From NCBI RefSeq assembly GCF_016808335.1, contig NC_053142.1, positions 48,665,992 to 48,729,991 of the forward strand: a stretch of DNA of 64,000 nucleotides. Direction: 5' to 3'. How positions within the stretch are numbered: position 1 is the stretch's first letter; every line of letters begins with the position of its first letter. The notes beneath the pieces were generated by a model, which saw only the letters and a program-made list of their open reading frames with translations, ran no database searches and was not told where the DNA came from. The translations under genes were made by a program, and so were the position numbers. Below, piece by piece: positions 11,268 through 24,679 of the stretch. The DNA is from Panicum virgatum. Its lineage: Eukaryota > Streptophyta > Magnoliopsida > Poales > Poaceae.

Positions 11268-12214
11268 GCCGTGGAGAGGCGGTGGCGGCTTGGCGGGATG
11301 CGGCGGAGGCCGGCGGCCGAAATAATGGCGGTGGGGGCCGGCGTCAACGGCGGTCGGGGCTCGGCGAGGCGACGTGACGCCTCAGGCAGGCGGCGACCGC
11401 TGCAGGCGTCACTGTGCCGATGTCGCCGCCGCCTGTACGGCGTCAACGGTGGTCGTGGCGGTGTGCGCGCGCACGGGATAGGGGCGGCCGGGAAACGTGC
11501 GGCGTGCGGCGCGTGCGGCCGAGTGACGGGGCGCCGCAGCGTGCGTGCGCGGCCAATGGCCCCGGCGTGGCGCAGCCCAACGCGGCGAGCGCGTGCGGGT
11601 GGTTGCACGGCTCGGGGTGGCTTGGCACGGCGCGTCGGTCGGCCAGGGAGGGTGCGGGGTGAGCGGGAGGCGGAGTCACGGCGCGGGAAGAGCAGGCCGG
11701 GAGCGGGGAGCGGCCCAGGGAGGGAGCAGGGGCGAGGGGGGTGGTGGCGCGGCCGAGCCGTGCGGAGCAGGGGAAGGGGGCCGGGCCGGTGCTCTGCCGC
11801 GTTCGGGAAGGAGGGAGGAGAAGGGAGGAAGGAGAGGGGAGAAGAAAAGAAAGAAAAGGAGGAAAAGAAAAGAAAAGAGAAAGAAATTGGGAAAAAGAAA
11901 AAAAAGAAAAAGAAAAAGGAGGGGAAAGAGAAGGGAAAAAGAGAGGGGGAGAGAGGTCCGCGCCGGGATCACGGCGCTGATCGCGGAGCCGGTCGGCCAC
12001 GCTTGGCGTCCGGGCGCGCGAGAGCGCGACGCGCAGGTCGAGGGGAAATAGGGTGCTGGATACGGGTGTCGGGTCTTTGGGGAATCGGGAGTCCCGGCGG
12101 AACAGGGAGGATTCCGGAAAACTGGGGTTAGGGTTTCAAGGAGGGATCTCGAGCTCAACGACGAAACAAAATTTTATCGCACGATTTATTTTAGGTAATT
12201 TTCGGGATGTTACA

Positions 12215-12650
12215 GAGAACAAGCACCTCGGAGATGGGCACTTGATAGTTCATGACGTGCTCCAGGCGGAGGCGCGGCGCCGCTTCGTGGAGATAGGCGG
12301 TGCGGCCAACCGTGTTCATCTACGAGGCAGCCGTCGTCGTTCTCGACGCCAGCGAGCGGCAGCGCGTGCTGGTCGATCTGCTCGCCTGGATGGCGTTCCA
12401 AGGTTGAAGCACCATACCGTGGACTGAGAGGACCTGGCGGCGCGGCAATACAGAACAAGCGCCGCCGAGAACGCCATGGCGTGCTTCGAGGCTGGCGGTG
12501 GGTGGGCTGTGTGCGGCGAGCCGGCGGCCGGTTCGTGATTTTCCGCGAGGACGGCTTTGACGAGCGAGGGAGGTGGGAAGGGCCCCCGTTTCGCGATTAC
12601 CGTCTTAAATCTCAACCGCTCAAGACCCATCGGACGTCGCAGATACACCC
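12215..12650 (+). other. GC-rich gene debris beside the LTR
   Basis: Just outside the 5' LTR the plus strand reads like coding sequence: about 28 codons from 12215 (containing HLIVHDVLQAEARRRF), then after a frame change about 34 codons (about 12304-12408, containing VVVLDASERQRVLVDLLAWM) ended by TGA. I do not recognise the protein. It is probably a fragment of a host gene interrupted by the retrotransposon or captured by the element that ends at 12693. From 12408 to 12650 I see only GC-rich sequence with no defensible ORF. Confidence 0.35.
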
Positions 12651-12693
12651 GGGGTGGACGGTATTTCATTTACCGTCCACCCCTGAGGCCTGA
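12651..12693 (+). repeat. perfect hairpin, Helitron-3'-end-like (copy 1)
   Basis: GGGGTGGACGGTA (12651-12663), a 7-nt loop TTTCATT, then the exact reverse complement (12671-12683), followed six bases later by CTGA and then T. A terminal hairpin followed by CTRR next to T is the Helitron 3' signature. The same 33 bp occur at 50315-50347. No 5' TC end or rolling-circle gene was found. Confidence 0.45.
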
Positions 12694-13030
12694 TCCCCGT
12701 CCAGGAGCTCTGGCTCTCACCTCCATGGCGACCTCACCGGGCTCGCCGTTGGCAACCACGCCTTCTTGGCCTCCGCCGCCTAGCTTCTACACGCACGCGC
12801 TCTCGGATGCGTGTTCGCTCGCCTCCGCTGCGCCCCTTCTCGCCAGTCCGGCATAGTGGCGTGCGACGCCTTCAGCGGGGGCGTCCCGCCGCCATGGCCG
12901 GAGGCTCTGGCGCCCCAAGCCTTGCTAGCTCGTTTGCCTGCCATCACGCGCGGGCGCGCCGCACTTCCAGTTCTCCCCCTTTTTTGAGGCCCTGGTTTAA
13001 TTGGTGCCCCGATTCGAGGTCCGTGTGGGC

Positions 13031-13443
13031 TGTTGGGATTAATCTCACAGGTTGTGGGGGAGAGTTGAACTAACATAAAAGTGGATCTCTCATCTCTTGA
13101 GCTAGTTTTTTGGGTGTAGCAGGATTTTCTTCGGGTGTGTGCCCGGTTAGATCAACTCTCCTGGTTTTGGACCGACAATTGGTATTAGAGTTGGGTCCGC
13201 AATCTCCTGTGTCCGTGCACACTTGGGTGGTGTAAGCCCGAAGCCCAGTGAACCATGGGTGTGAGGCCCGTATGTGCTCGTTTGTCGAGCCGGTCAGTGG
13301 TGGACCGCGGGTGTGAGACCCATATGTGCTCGTGTGTGGAGCCGGTCACTCGTGTGTTGAAACAACATAAAAGTGGGAGAGTCTCTCAGGACTTCCTTCG
13401 GGTGTGCGCCCGGCGGTTGGGCCAACTCTCTTGATTTTAATGG
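13031..13443 (+). mobile_element. TRIM-like miniature LTR retroelement
   Basis: A short direct repeat pair frames a tiny internal region. The left LTR is 13031-13177 (TGTTGGG...CCGACA). It is followed by TGGTATTAGAG (13180-13190), a near match to the iMet primer site. The right LTR copy, from 13355 to about 13443, repeats the AACATAAAAGTGG and CTTCGGGTGTG blocks in diverged form. The internal 180 bp contains two copies of a segment around GTGTGAGGCCCGTATGTGCT. There is no coding capacity. The total of about 0.41 kb fits a TRIM; the right end is approximate. Confidence 0.7.
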
Positions 13444-13964
13444 GTTGCCTGTGCAGTGGCTCTTACGCTTGCTGAAGATTGAGGGATTTGTTGCAAGCTG
13501 AAAGTGGCTTCAGGGTAGTTAAATGTTAGCAGTAATTTCAGAGAGATTCCCAGGTGCTCTTACTCTTATGTGATGACTCTTCAGGATATCCAAGAGAGAA
13601 CAAAATGTTTTGATTGTGCACAGTTTGTTTGTTCACCATTCACCAAGGAAGAGACTAGAGACTGAAACAGGGAAGTCCATATGTTAGCAAATGTAGCTTG
13701 TGCTCCCCGCTCCCTCTTGTATTTTTTTTTGAAACAAACACTGCTATGAGTGATAAATAAAAGCTCTTCCTTCATCAAAAAAAAACATCTTGGATTCAGA
13801 TTATAATTGTCAAATACTGCACAATATTTGAGAACATAATGTATTCTAATACCTGTTTTTATTCAGACGTATTCTAATACATATAGTTGCACTCAATAAG
13901 GCATGCAAGAAATCTGCTAAGAAATAAATTATTTACACATACAAACATTGCATAACCTAACCAT
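13444..13964. other. intergenic, 3' side of the first receptor kinase
   Basis: AT-rich sequence with T and A runs. It should include the 3' UTR of the minus-strand kinase gene. I see no gene or recognisable element. Confidence 0.6.
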
Positions 13965-16968
<3,004 letters not shown>

Positions 16969-19520
16969 AACAGATGATGCCAGTTGCCAGATGCTCGCCC
17001 TTGCATAAGAAGGCTCCCGGTCTCACTCTCACTCTCACTGGACAGTGCTACTTTCCATTGGTTGTGCTTGTGCAAGAGAAAATGGCATCCTGAATTCCTG
17101 ATCGCCCACACGCGGTGACCATCTGCGAGTAAGTTATAAGATGGGCAAAGAAGCTAGGCTGCTCATGGGCGATACGTGACTGCCAACTGCTATGTCAAGT
17201 GAGGTCACATCCATTAGCCCTTTCTTGCTTTGTCAAGCATAGGGCATCCACAAGCCACAGCCAAGTAAGATGCAGAGTTCAACAGCAACTAGCGCCCTTC
17301 CCCCAGGGAAATGAAAACCAGATCTTCACTGCCCGTGTCCAGCGGTCCAGCCAATCGTGACAGAGGGTAGTGTGTTGTTTCAAATCAAGACCATTAGTCT
17401 GAACTCTGAACTTACTATGCTGACTTTGTCTAGCTCTTGGAGACATCTATCTATTCCTGTCGTCGCAGTCTCATCATTACTCTACAAAAACAGCGTGAAC
17501 CAGAAAGCACTTGCATTAAAAATTACTTGACCTCGCCGAGCTGATCGTCACTTCATCAGTACCCTTGCTCCAACGTTTCGTCGAAAATTTGAGTGATTCA
17601 CAAGTAAGCGGCGGTTCGAAAATGACGCGTGCGCCGTCGACCAGGAAGCCATGAGGAGCCGGTGCATGGGAGAATAAGAGCTCCTAGCAAAAAGAGAACT
17701 CCACTTGGAGACACTTGCATGGATCACGGCAACACGGCGGGGAGCAGCGGGCATTGACCCAAGGTGAGTGATGACGACGGCCACGAACTCTCTTTCAGTT
17801 GGCAAGAGTTGGGCCGATTCTATCTCAAAACTCAAAAGGGCGCTACAGCCCGTGAAGACTGAAATAGAACTATAGGATGGGCCGTGCCAAGCCTATGTAC
17901 TAGTAGGCCCATTCTAGCCGAGTGGACTCTCCTCTATACTCTGTATATTGGGCCCGAATTTTCTGGGCCTATTTTTTAACGGTCTAGAAATTGGCGCGCT
18001 CTCGTCTGTAAGAAATGGCCACAGCCTACACTGCACTTCTTCTTTTTTTTTTGTAAGGAGTGCTGCATCTAGGTGTACTGTTGTTCTATCATCATCTATG
18101 TAATAGCAAGTCATCAATTAAGTCACATATTTACCGCTACAAAAAAATTGACCATTGTGCCATAATATTCGAGAAAACTAAACTGCTACACCTAAACAAA
18201 GGAACGTGACATAGTCTGCCGCTTGGAACGTGACAAAATCACTTATATATATGCCAGTTTACGGTAACATAGGTTCACTACCTGTTTCTAAAAAAGTCAC
18301 ATTTTCTGTCAAATTTTAAATTGAAAACCGGTTTGTAATAAAATTAGTTTATTGACATACCGCCAACACCAATGATAAGGTTAGTTCACTCTCTGTCTCT
18401 CTGTTCTTGATAAAAACTAGTAGTGAACCAACAAGACAACAACCTCAGTAGCCGAGATTTGACTTTCTAATCCTTCAAAATAGCATGAGCAACCGCTATC
18501 CATCGAGATTTGACTTCCCATCCTTTGCAAGCTCAAGATATTTCTGCTACGGTTTCCTGCGTGACATCCAAGGACATTTAACATTTCCTGTGTTTAGCTA
18601 GGCAAAATATTATTTGGACTGACTGCTTCAAAAAAAAAAGGACTGAAACTGAACCTAGCCATTGACTTCGGCCTCATGAATCATGATACTCTGTCTAGGA
18701 CAGTTTCATGATCAATGAGAATACTTTGCAATTAGTTACCACCTGTTGTGACAAGCAAGTCAAGAGCTCTATCGCTGCCTTTGTTGCCTTTATCTCTGAA
18801 ATTGGCATCCCCTAAAAATTAACAAATTCCATATTTGCTGAGCAAAGTTACATCTCTTGCATAAAAAAAGGGTACATCTTTAACCAAATTTCCTTGAATT
18901 ATTACACCGTAGATATTTCGAGCAAGATGAACATGAACTAGTATTGGTCATATAACGAAGCTTCATGCAATCCACTAAACAGGAGGAAGCATCGACATTA
19001 TCTATCTTCTTAAGCTGCCCCAACAAACTGAGAATCTAATCCAATAAAGTCGACTAAAGTCAAAGTCAACCAAACAAACCGACCTCATATATATGTCATG
19101 AAACGTCAATCGCTGTTCGGTTCTTGTTAGAATGTCATCTGACCAGGCCCAAAGAATAGAATATGGAATGTAGAACAAACAGGATTGCGCTCAAAGAACT
19201 GTAGGTAGCCAATTGCCTTGCAATTCCCGTTGGAATTTTAATGTCTTAAATCTTTTCCCTTATGCAAGACGCTACAAACCAAGAAAAACACAGAAAAGAT
19301 CGTGTGCTTGACCTGGCTTCGGCACTTACCCTTCACCCAAAATTTGAAGTACTTTGTTTTTTTAAGAAAAAAGATTGTGTAAGATAGGCACCATATTTGA
19401 GTTAAATACAATAGTGTGTTCATACAAACTTTCAGCTACGACCAAGCATTATGCCTGCGGCTCTAAGCTTTCTTCCTCATCCACGTCTAGCTCGGCGCTT
19501 AGCAAGAGCCATCCTAAGCC
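16969..19520. other. shared upstream region of two divergent receptor kinase genes
   Basis: About 2.55 kb between two start codons that point away from each other, so it must carry both promoters. It is AT-rich with no supported ORF. A repeated GTCAA pair (19059-19070; TTGAC on the minus strand) forms two adjacent W-box cores about 450 bp before gene 2, and GAGATTTGACTT occurs twice near 18453 and 18508. No convincing TATA box was located. Confidence 0.6.
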
Positions 19521-21707
19521 ATGGAGACAACAACCTGCAGCCACCTTCTCGGCCTCGTCGTCATCTCGTTCATCCTAGTTCCTCCCAAGGCCTTCGCCGC
19601 CGACGGCGTTACCGACACGTTCAGCAAGGGCCGCAACATCACTGACAACGAGACGCTCGTCTCGGCCAACGGCGCATTCACCATGGGTTTCTTCTCCCCC
19701 GGGGTGTCAACCAAGAGGTACCTCGGCATCTGGTTCACCGTGTCCAGAGACGCCGTCTGCTGGGTGGCCAACCGCGAGAGCCCCATCCACGACAACTCCG
19801 GCGTGCTCATGGTCAGCGACACCGGGAGCCTTCTCCTGCTGGACGGGTCCGGCCGGATCGCGTGGTCGTCAAACTCCAGCAGCACATCTCCCGTGGAGGC
19901 GCAGTTGCTCGACAACGGCAACCTAGTTGTGCGCAACCCCGGCAGCACCACCGTCCTGTGGCATTCTTTCGCCCATCCGTCCAACGTGATGCTGTCCGGC
20001 ATGAAGGTTGGCAAGGATTTCTCTAGCGGGGACGAGTGGTACCTCACGTCGTGGCGCTCCGCCGACGACCCGTCGCCGGGGGCCTTCCGCCGCGTGCTCG
20101 ACACCAGCGGGCGGCCCGACAACATCGTGTGGCAAGGCAGCGTCAAGACGTTCCGCTCGGGCCCCTGGAACGGCGTGCGCTTCGGCGGCATCCCGGAGGT
20201 GCTGACCTACCAGCAGGACCTGTTCGAGTACCAGATGGTGATCAGCCCGCGGGAGGTGACCTACGGGTACAACGTCAAGCCCGGCGCCGCCTTCACCTAC
20301 GTCGTGCTGACGGAAGACGGCGAGGTGAAGCGCCTGGTGTGGGACGCGAGCATCCGGGCATGGCAGACCACCTACCAGGGGCCCAGGGACGTCTGCGACG
20401 CCTACGGCAAGTGCGGGGCGTTCAACCTGTGCAACGTCAGCGCGGCGTCGGCGGCGTTCTGCGGCTGCATAAGGGGGTTCGGCCTGGCGTCTCCGTCGAG
20501 GATCGCCGGCAGATGCCAGCGGAACGTGGCGCTGAACTGTGCGGCCGGTGGGGCCACGACGGACGGGTTCGTGCCGGTGTCTGGAGTGAAGCTTCCGGAC
20601 ACGCACAACGCGTCGGTGGACACGGGCATCACGGTGGAGGAGTGCAGGGCGAGGTGCCTCGCCAACTGCTCGTGCCTGGCCTACGCCGCCGCGGACATCA
20701 GCGCCGGCGGTGATGGCAGGGGCTGCATCATGTGGGCTGATGATCTGCTCGACATGCGGTACGTCGACAAAGGGCAGGATCTCTACCTGAGGCTGGCGGA
20801 GTCTGAGCTCCCCCCGCCGGCGGCGGCCCTGCCCCCGCCGTCGCTGCCGTCACGGTCTCGGGCGTTTCCTACTGGCCCCGTCATTGGTGCCGTAGGTTCC
20901 CTCGTCGGGATTCTTCTTGTTGCTTTCTTGGTCCTGGTTGTGATTAGGAGGCGCCGGCGCCGGAGACCTTCAAACATAGGTAAATTATTGCTCTCCCTGT
21001 TGATTCAGAATCTAAGATTAGAAAAGGAGGGCAAGTTCCAATGTTAATCTCTAGTAAGATTTTGCCAACTGCCTTTATTTAACTTATTTAATACCCCTAA
21101 TTAGTGGTCAAAATTGTAAACATGATCCTTTCTAGAGTTTCTAGAGTAAAACCAAACAAGGCTATTATTCTGCCTGCAGGTCCAACTACCCCTGATGGTT
21201 TTATTCAGCGTACTACCCCTGCCCCGACCGTGCCTTCTTCTGAACTGTCTAGTTTGAAGAAGGCTACTGGAGATTTCTCTGAAAGCAACATCATTGGTCG
21301 TGGTGGATTTGGAATCGTATACGAGGTTCGTACTAGTAATTATGGTTTTCAGTGCTTGATCAATCGTATTCTGTCGCAACATTTATTTTGGACCGAAATA
21401 TTGTACTTTATATTGTTCAAAAAATCGGCAACATGACATCAGGTTGCACAATCAATAGGGGCATTTACCTGATGGTAGAAAAGTTGCTGTGAAGAGACTC
21501 ATACAGTCTTCTCTTACTGATGAAGGCGGTAATGCTTTCATGAGAGAAGTGGGAGTGATGTCAAAGCTCAGGCATGGCAACCTTCTTCAGCTCCTTTCTT
21601 ACTGCCAGGATGGGAACGAGCGAATCCTAGTCTATGAGTACATGAAGAACAAGAGCTTGAACCTCTACATATTCGGTACTTAATTAATGTTATTTTCTGC
21701 ACTCAGT

Positions 21708-21753
<46 letters not shown>

Positions 21754-23008
21754 ATATGAATATATGATAACAATCTTTATGTGAAATTGAAGATCTCATA
21801 TGGTTTCTATGGAACTGACAGGAGGGAATCCTAGACTGAGGGCTTTGCTAAATTGGGATCGAAGGCTGGAAATAGTTCGCGGGGTTGCCAGAGGCGTTGC
21901 TTATCTTCATGGATTAAGCGAGGAAGTCATCCACAGGGACCTAAAATCATCCAATATACTTCTGGATGACAATTGGAGGCCTAAGATCGCAGACTTTGGA
22001 ACCGCAAAACTTTTCGTTGTTGATGAGACTGATCCAACCCTAATAAAATCAGCGTATGCTTCTAACCCCAACCACACAGCTAGTGTTTCAAATCAAGTGT
22101 GTTTAGAGTTAGACTTCTACTTATTTGATCACATCCATTGCCTCATTTTATCATTACCTTCCGGAGGAGCATAGTAAAATGCACCTAAGGTAAAATATTT
22201 ACTAATCATGCATCTAGAACATACTATAGAACCATACATAATGATGAATATTAAAACAAATGAACCCTATTGTAGGTTCAATGAGACTAACAGCAACTAT
22301 AGCTGTAAAACAAAGCATGCAAATGACCTTTGTTAACTAGGATAAAAAAATATTGCATAAGCATTTCATTCTAAACTGCAAGCAAGACAAAAATTTCCAC
22401 AACAGTGTGTGAGGGGCCTCAATTGAATGATTGACATGTTTTCTGTTAACTGAAGGGGGTACACGGCTCCAGAGTATTTATCTAGTCAACGGCACCTGAC
22501 ACTAAAGTGTGATGTGTATAGCTTTGGAATCATCTTGATGGAGATAATTAGTGGGAAAAGGAACACAGACACTCCAGCGCTCCTTTCTGATGTGAGTATG
22601 GCATTTATTTCTGACAAAAAAAACTCTGCAATACCATCCACATCCCATATGTTCATGAAATGGGCATAATATGTTTTTACCACTTTTTAGGCTTGGGAAT
22701 CTTGGAATCAAGGAATGATCAGAGACCTTCTAGATCCAGCTGTGGCCCAACCGGAGCCTGAGCTCCTGTTTGAGTTGGAGAGATGTGTACAGATTGGCCT
22801 TCTCTGTGTGCAACAATCACCTGATGACAGGTCTGCCATGTCTGCAGTAGTTGCGATGCTAAACAGTAACAGTTTGCAGATTCGTGCACCTAAGAGGCCA
22901 GTGTTGGACAGCAAAACCGAGCCTCCTCTCCATGAAGCCGCGGATCGCTCAACGCAGGAAGCATCTGGCACGTCACACAGCAGCCATTATTCGGTATATC
23001 TCACATAG
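19521..23008 (+). CDS. G-type lectin S-receptor-like Ser/Thr kinase (gene 2), 6 exons
   Basis: Exons in consistent phase: 19521-20979, 21180-21325, 21459-21675, 21822-22053, 22456-22591, 22691-23008; 835 codons. Exon 1 holds a signal peptide (ending near AFAADG), bulb lectin, S-locus glycoprotein and PAN domains and the membrane span [17 protein letters not shown] followed by a run of arginines. The kinase has the glycine loop [12 protein letters not shown] (about 524-535), Lys547 in [14 protein letters not shown] (Asp647), DFG (Asp665) and GYTAPEY. Here the membrane span is fused into exon 1, whereas gene 1 has a separate membrane exon. The key residues are intact, so I read it as functional. 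Exon 3's acceptor is the weak AATAG|GGG, supported by the reading frame. Product role: cell-surface perception; the ligand is unknown. Confidence 0.95.
21711..21752 (+). repeat. (TG)n microsatellite in intron 3 of receptor kinase gene 2
   Basis: About 21 uninterrupted TG units between exons 3 and 4. Confidence 0.95.
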
Positions 23009-23730
23009 TAGGTGGTAACTTTCTAGCACGTGTGAAGTTGCATTGGGGTGTTGTGTGATTTGTGAGATAGATTGATCTTTTTAGCTTTGGTATTCTAGCA
23101 AAATCCTTTCAGTTTGAATAACGTCACTTAGTTCCTCAATGGTGTGTGATTTTGCTCCGATACACAAGGATGTATCTTGTTTTTTCCCAGACTAAAGAGA
23201 AAGCTTTATACTGATTAAGGAATAATGTCACTATGATCACGTAACTTCTTGATGATGTAATATACAGGTCAGAATATGTAATTAATGCATGCATGGTAGC
23301 ATCCTCACTGTAATGACGCTGAAATTAAAGTGTCACTAATCGCGCATACTTCATGAAATATTTGGATTGATCTTATGGCTATTGGTTGTCGATGAACTAG
23401 ATTGAACTTTTGAGTAAAATATGTTTTTTTGTGTTAGAAAGTGTAAAAGGTGTATATGTTGACCGAGTGTTTTAAGATGGGGTAAAAGTTGACTTTTCGA
23501 TCCGTAGTTCACACAGAAAATCGGTGACCATGGATGCGTAGATCTTATCCAAAGCATTCTATTTGACTATTCATATGTAGTATTAGAATTTATGATCCTG
23601 AAGTTTTGTGCAACCGAAGAATGAATGGATGAGATGAATCAGAAAAAAAACAAGGGTATCTTAACCCCTCCCCACCCTTCGACATTAGTGCCACCCCCCT
23701 TTTCCCCCACCTCACGAACTCTCTCTCTCA
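23009..23730. other. downstream of receptor kinase gene 2
   Basis: The 3' UTR of gene 2 should lie at the start. The rest is AT-rich, becoming CT-rich from about 23660 in a stretch that looks like a 5' leader. No ORF is supported. Confidence 0.6.
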
Positions 23731-23743
23731 GAATGCCTCTCCC

Positions 23744-24666
23744 ACCCCCGGATCTGAGAGGATCGAGACCAACAACGGCCAAGAAATCTCTCTCTCTGGA
23801 AAGCTCTCGCGTCTGCTACTGTTTGAGAGGGGCGAAAAAGGGGGTCGCGGTCGCCGCCGGCGGAGTCGCCGGTCTCCTCCGCCTCTGATGGCCTCAGGGC
23901 TGTCGGGAGGGGGCGGAGACCGCCGGGCTCCAGCCGTGCGACACAGGTAGGTTAGGTCCTAGTAGATCTAGGGGTCGGTGTCCAGGCGTCGACGGCGAGG
24001 CGGAGGTGGCGGCGACACGTCGAAATAAGTCCTCTCGGACTCGTCCCCGTCCTTGTGCTGCTTCTCTCCGGCGGCTCGAGTGGGTCCGTGGAGGTTGTGC
24101 TCCCGTGGTGGAGCCGTTGTATAGGAGATGTTCTCTGCCGGCGACTCATCATCCTTCCGTGGAGGTGAGTTCATCGGCCTTTTGCTTGGTGGATACAGAG
24201 CATACTTCGGGATTAGTGGAAAGCTAGAGAGTGGAGCAGATCCATGCTTCTCGCGGCGGTTCCGGTCGTCGCCGGCGGATCTGGCTCCAAGGCCACCGGG
24301 GCTCGGGGTGCGTCCCCGGCCGATGGACTTCCTGCGGTAGCTTCATCTCGCCGTTCGCGGCGAGTGTTTCTTGCGGCTCTCTTCAAAGCTTCGCAGCGAC
24401 GGGGTTCCGGTGGGCCATGGATTCGCGGAGATCGATTCCGGCGGTGGCTGGCGATGCTCGACGGCGGCGGAGTCGGATTCACAGAGGTTCTAGGGGTTTG
24501 GTTGTAATTTTCATGTTTTCTAGGGGCCTTTGTGTAAAACGTATGGTGGAGCAGGTGTACTCTGTATCCTGCCTTTGTGTACCTGTACGCGTATGCGTTT
24601 GGGTCTTTGTACCGTACATCTTAGTTTAATACAGGTACATTCGCATGCTGTGTCAAAAAAAAAAAA
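23744..24666 (+). mobile_element. non-LTR retroposon with poly(A) tail and 13-bp target duplication
   Basis: The 13-mer GAATGCCTCTCCC occurs at 23731-23743 and again at 24667-24679, directly after a run of about 13 A. The 923 bp between are GC-rich at the 5' end and AT-rich at the 3' end (TTTAATACAGGTACATT before the tail). Target duplication plus a poly(A) tail is the mark of target-primed reverse transcription. No reverse transcriptase is encoded, so it is non-autonomous: a truncated LINE, a LINE-mobilised retroposon or a retro-copied transcript. The insertion split a CT-rich sequence. Confidence 0.85.
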
Positions 24667-24679
24667 GAATGCCTCTCCC

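Larger units (their letters stand above)
1..12214 (-). mobile_element. Ty3/Gypsy chromovirus (Tekay/Del-like), left end cut by window
   Basis: A nearly complete LTR retrotransposon read right to left. In element order it has the 5' LTR (12214-9005), an initiator-Met tRNA type primer site (9002-8991), two accessory ORFs, gag-pol with a C-terminal chromodomain, a polypurine tract and the 3' LTR (2027 to beyond base 1). The LTR start TGTAACATCCC, the LTR length of about 3.2 kb and the chromodomain after integrase point to the Tekay/Del branch of chromoviruses. If both LTRs are equally long, about 1.18 kb lies off the window and the element is about 13.4 kb. The right flank begins GAGAA; the matching target duplication would be off the window. 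The element is disabled by at least two nonsense codons. Confidence 0.95.
9005..12214 (-). repeat. 5' LTR of the chromovirus (3,210 bp)
   Basis: The complete LTR: on the plus strand it starts TGAAGCG at 9005 and ends GTTACA at 12214, so both ends are TG/CA. Read in element orientation, U3 includes a pyrimidine-rich tract (purine-rich on the plus strand, about 11810-11955) and a CpG-rich block, then a TATA box at 11267-11260. R plus U5 would then be about 2.2 kb, which is long. The rest of the LTR (9005-10900) is AT-balanced and has no ORF with an ATG that I would defend. Confidence 0.95.

Noticed and set aside
13180..13190. TGGTATTAGAG as a tRNA gene fragment
   Set aside because: It is a primer-binding-site-like sequence after an LTR; no cloverleaf or A and B boxes are present. 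I saw no convincing tRNA or rRNA gene in the window.
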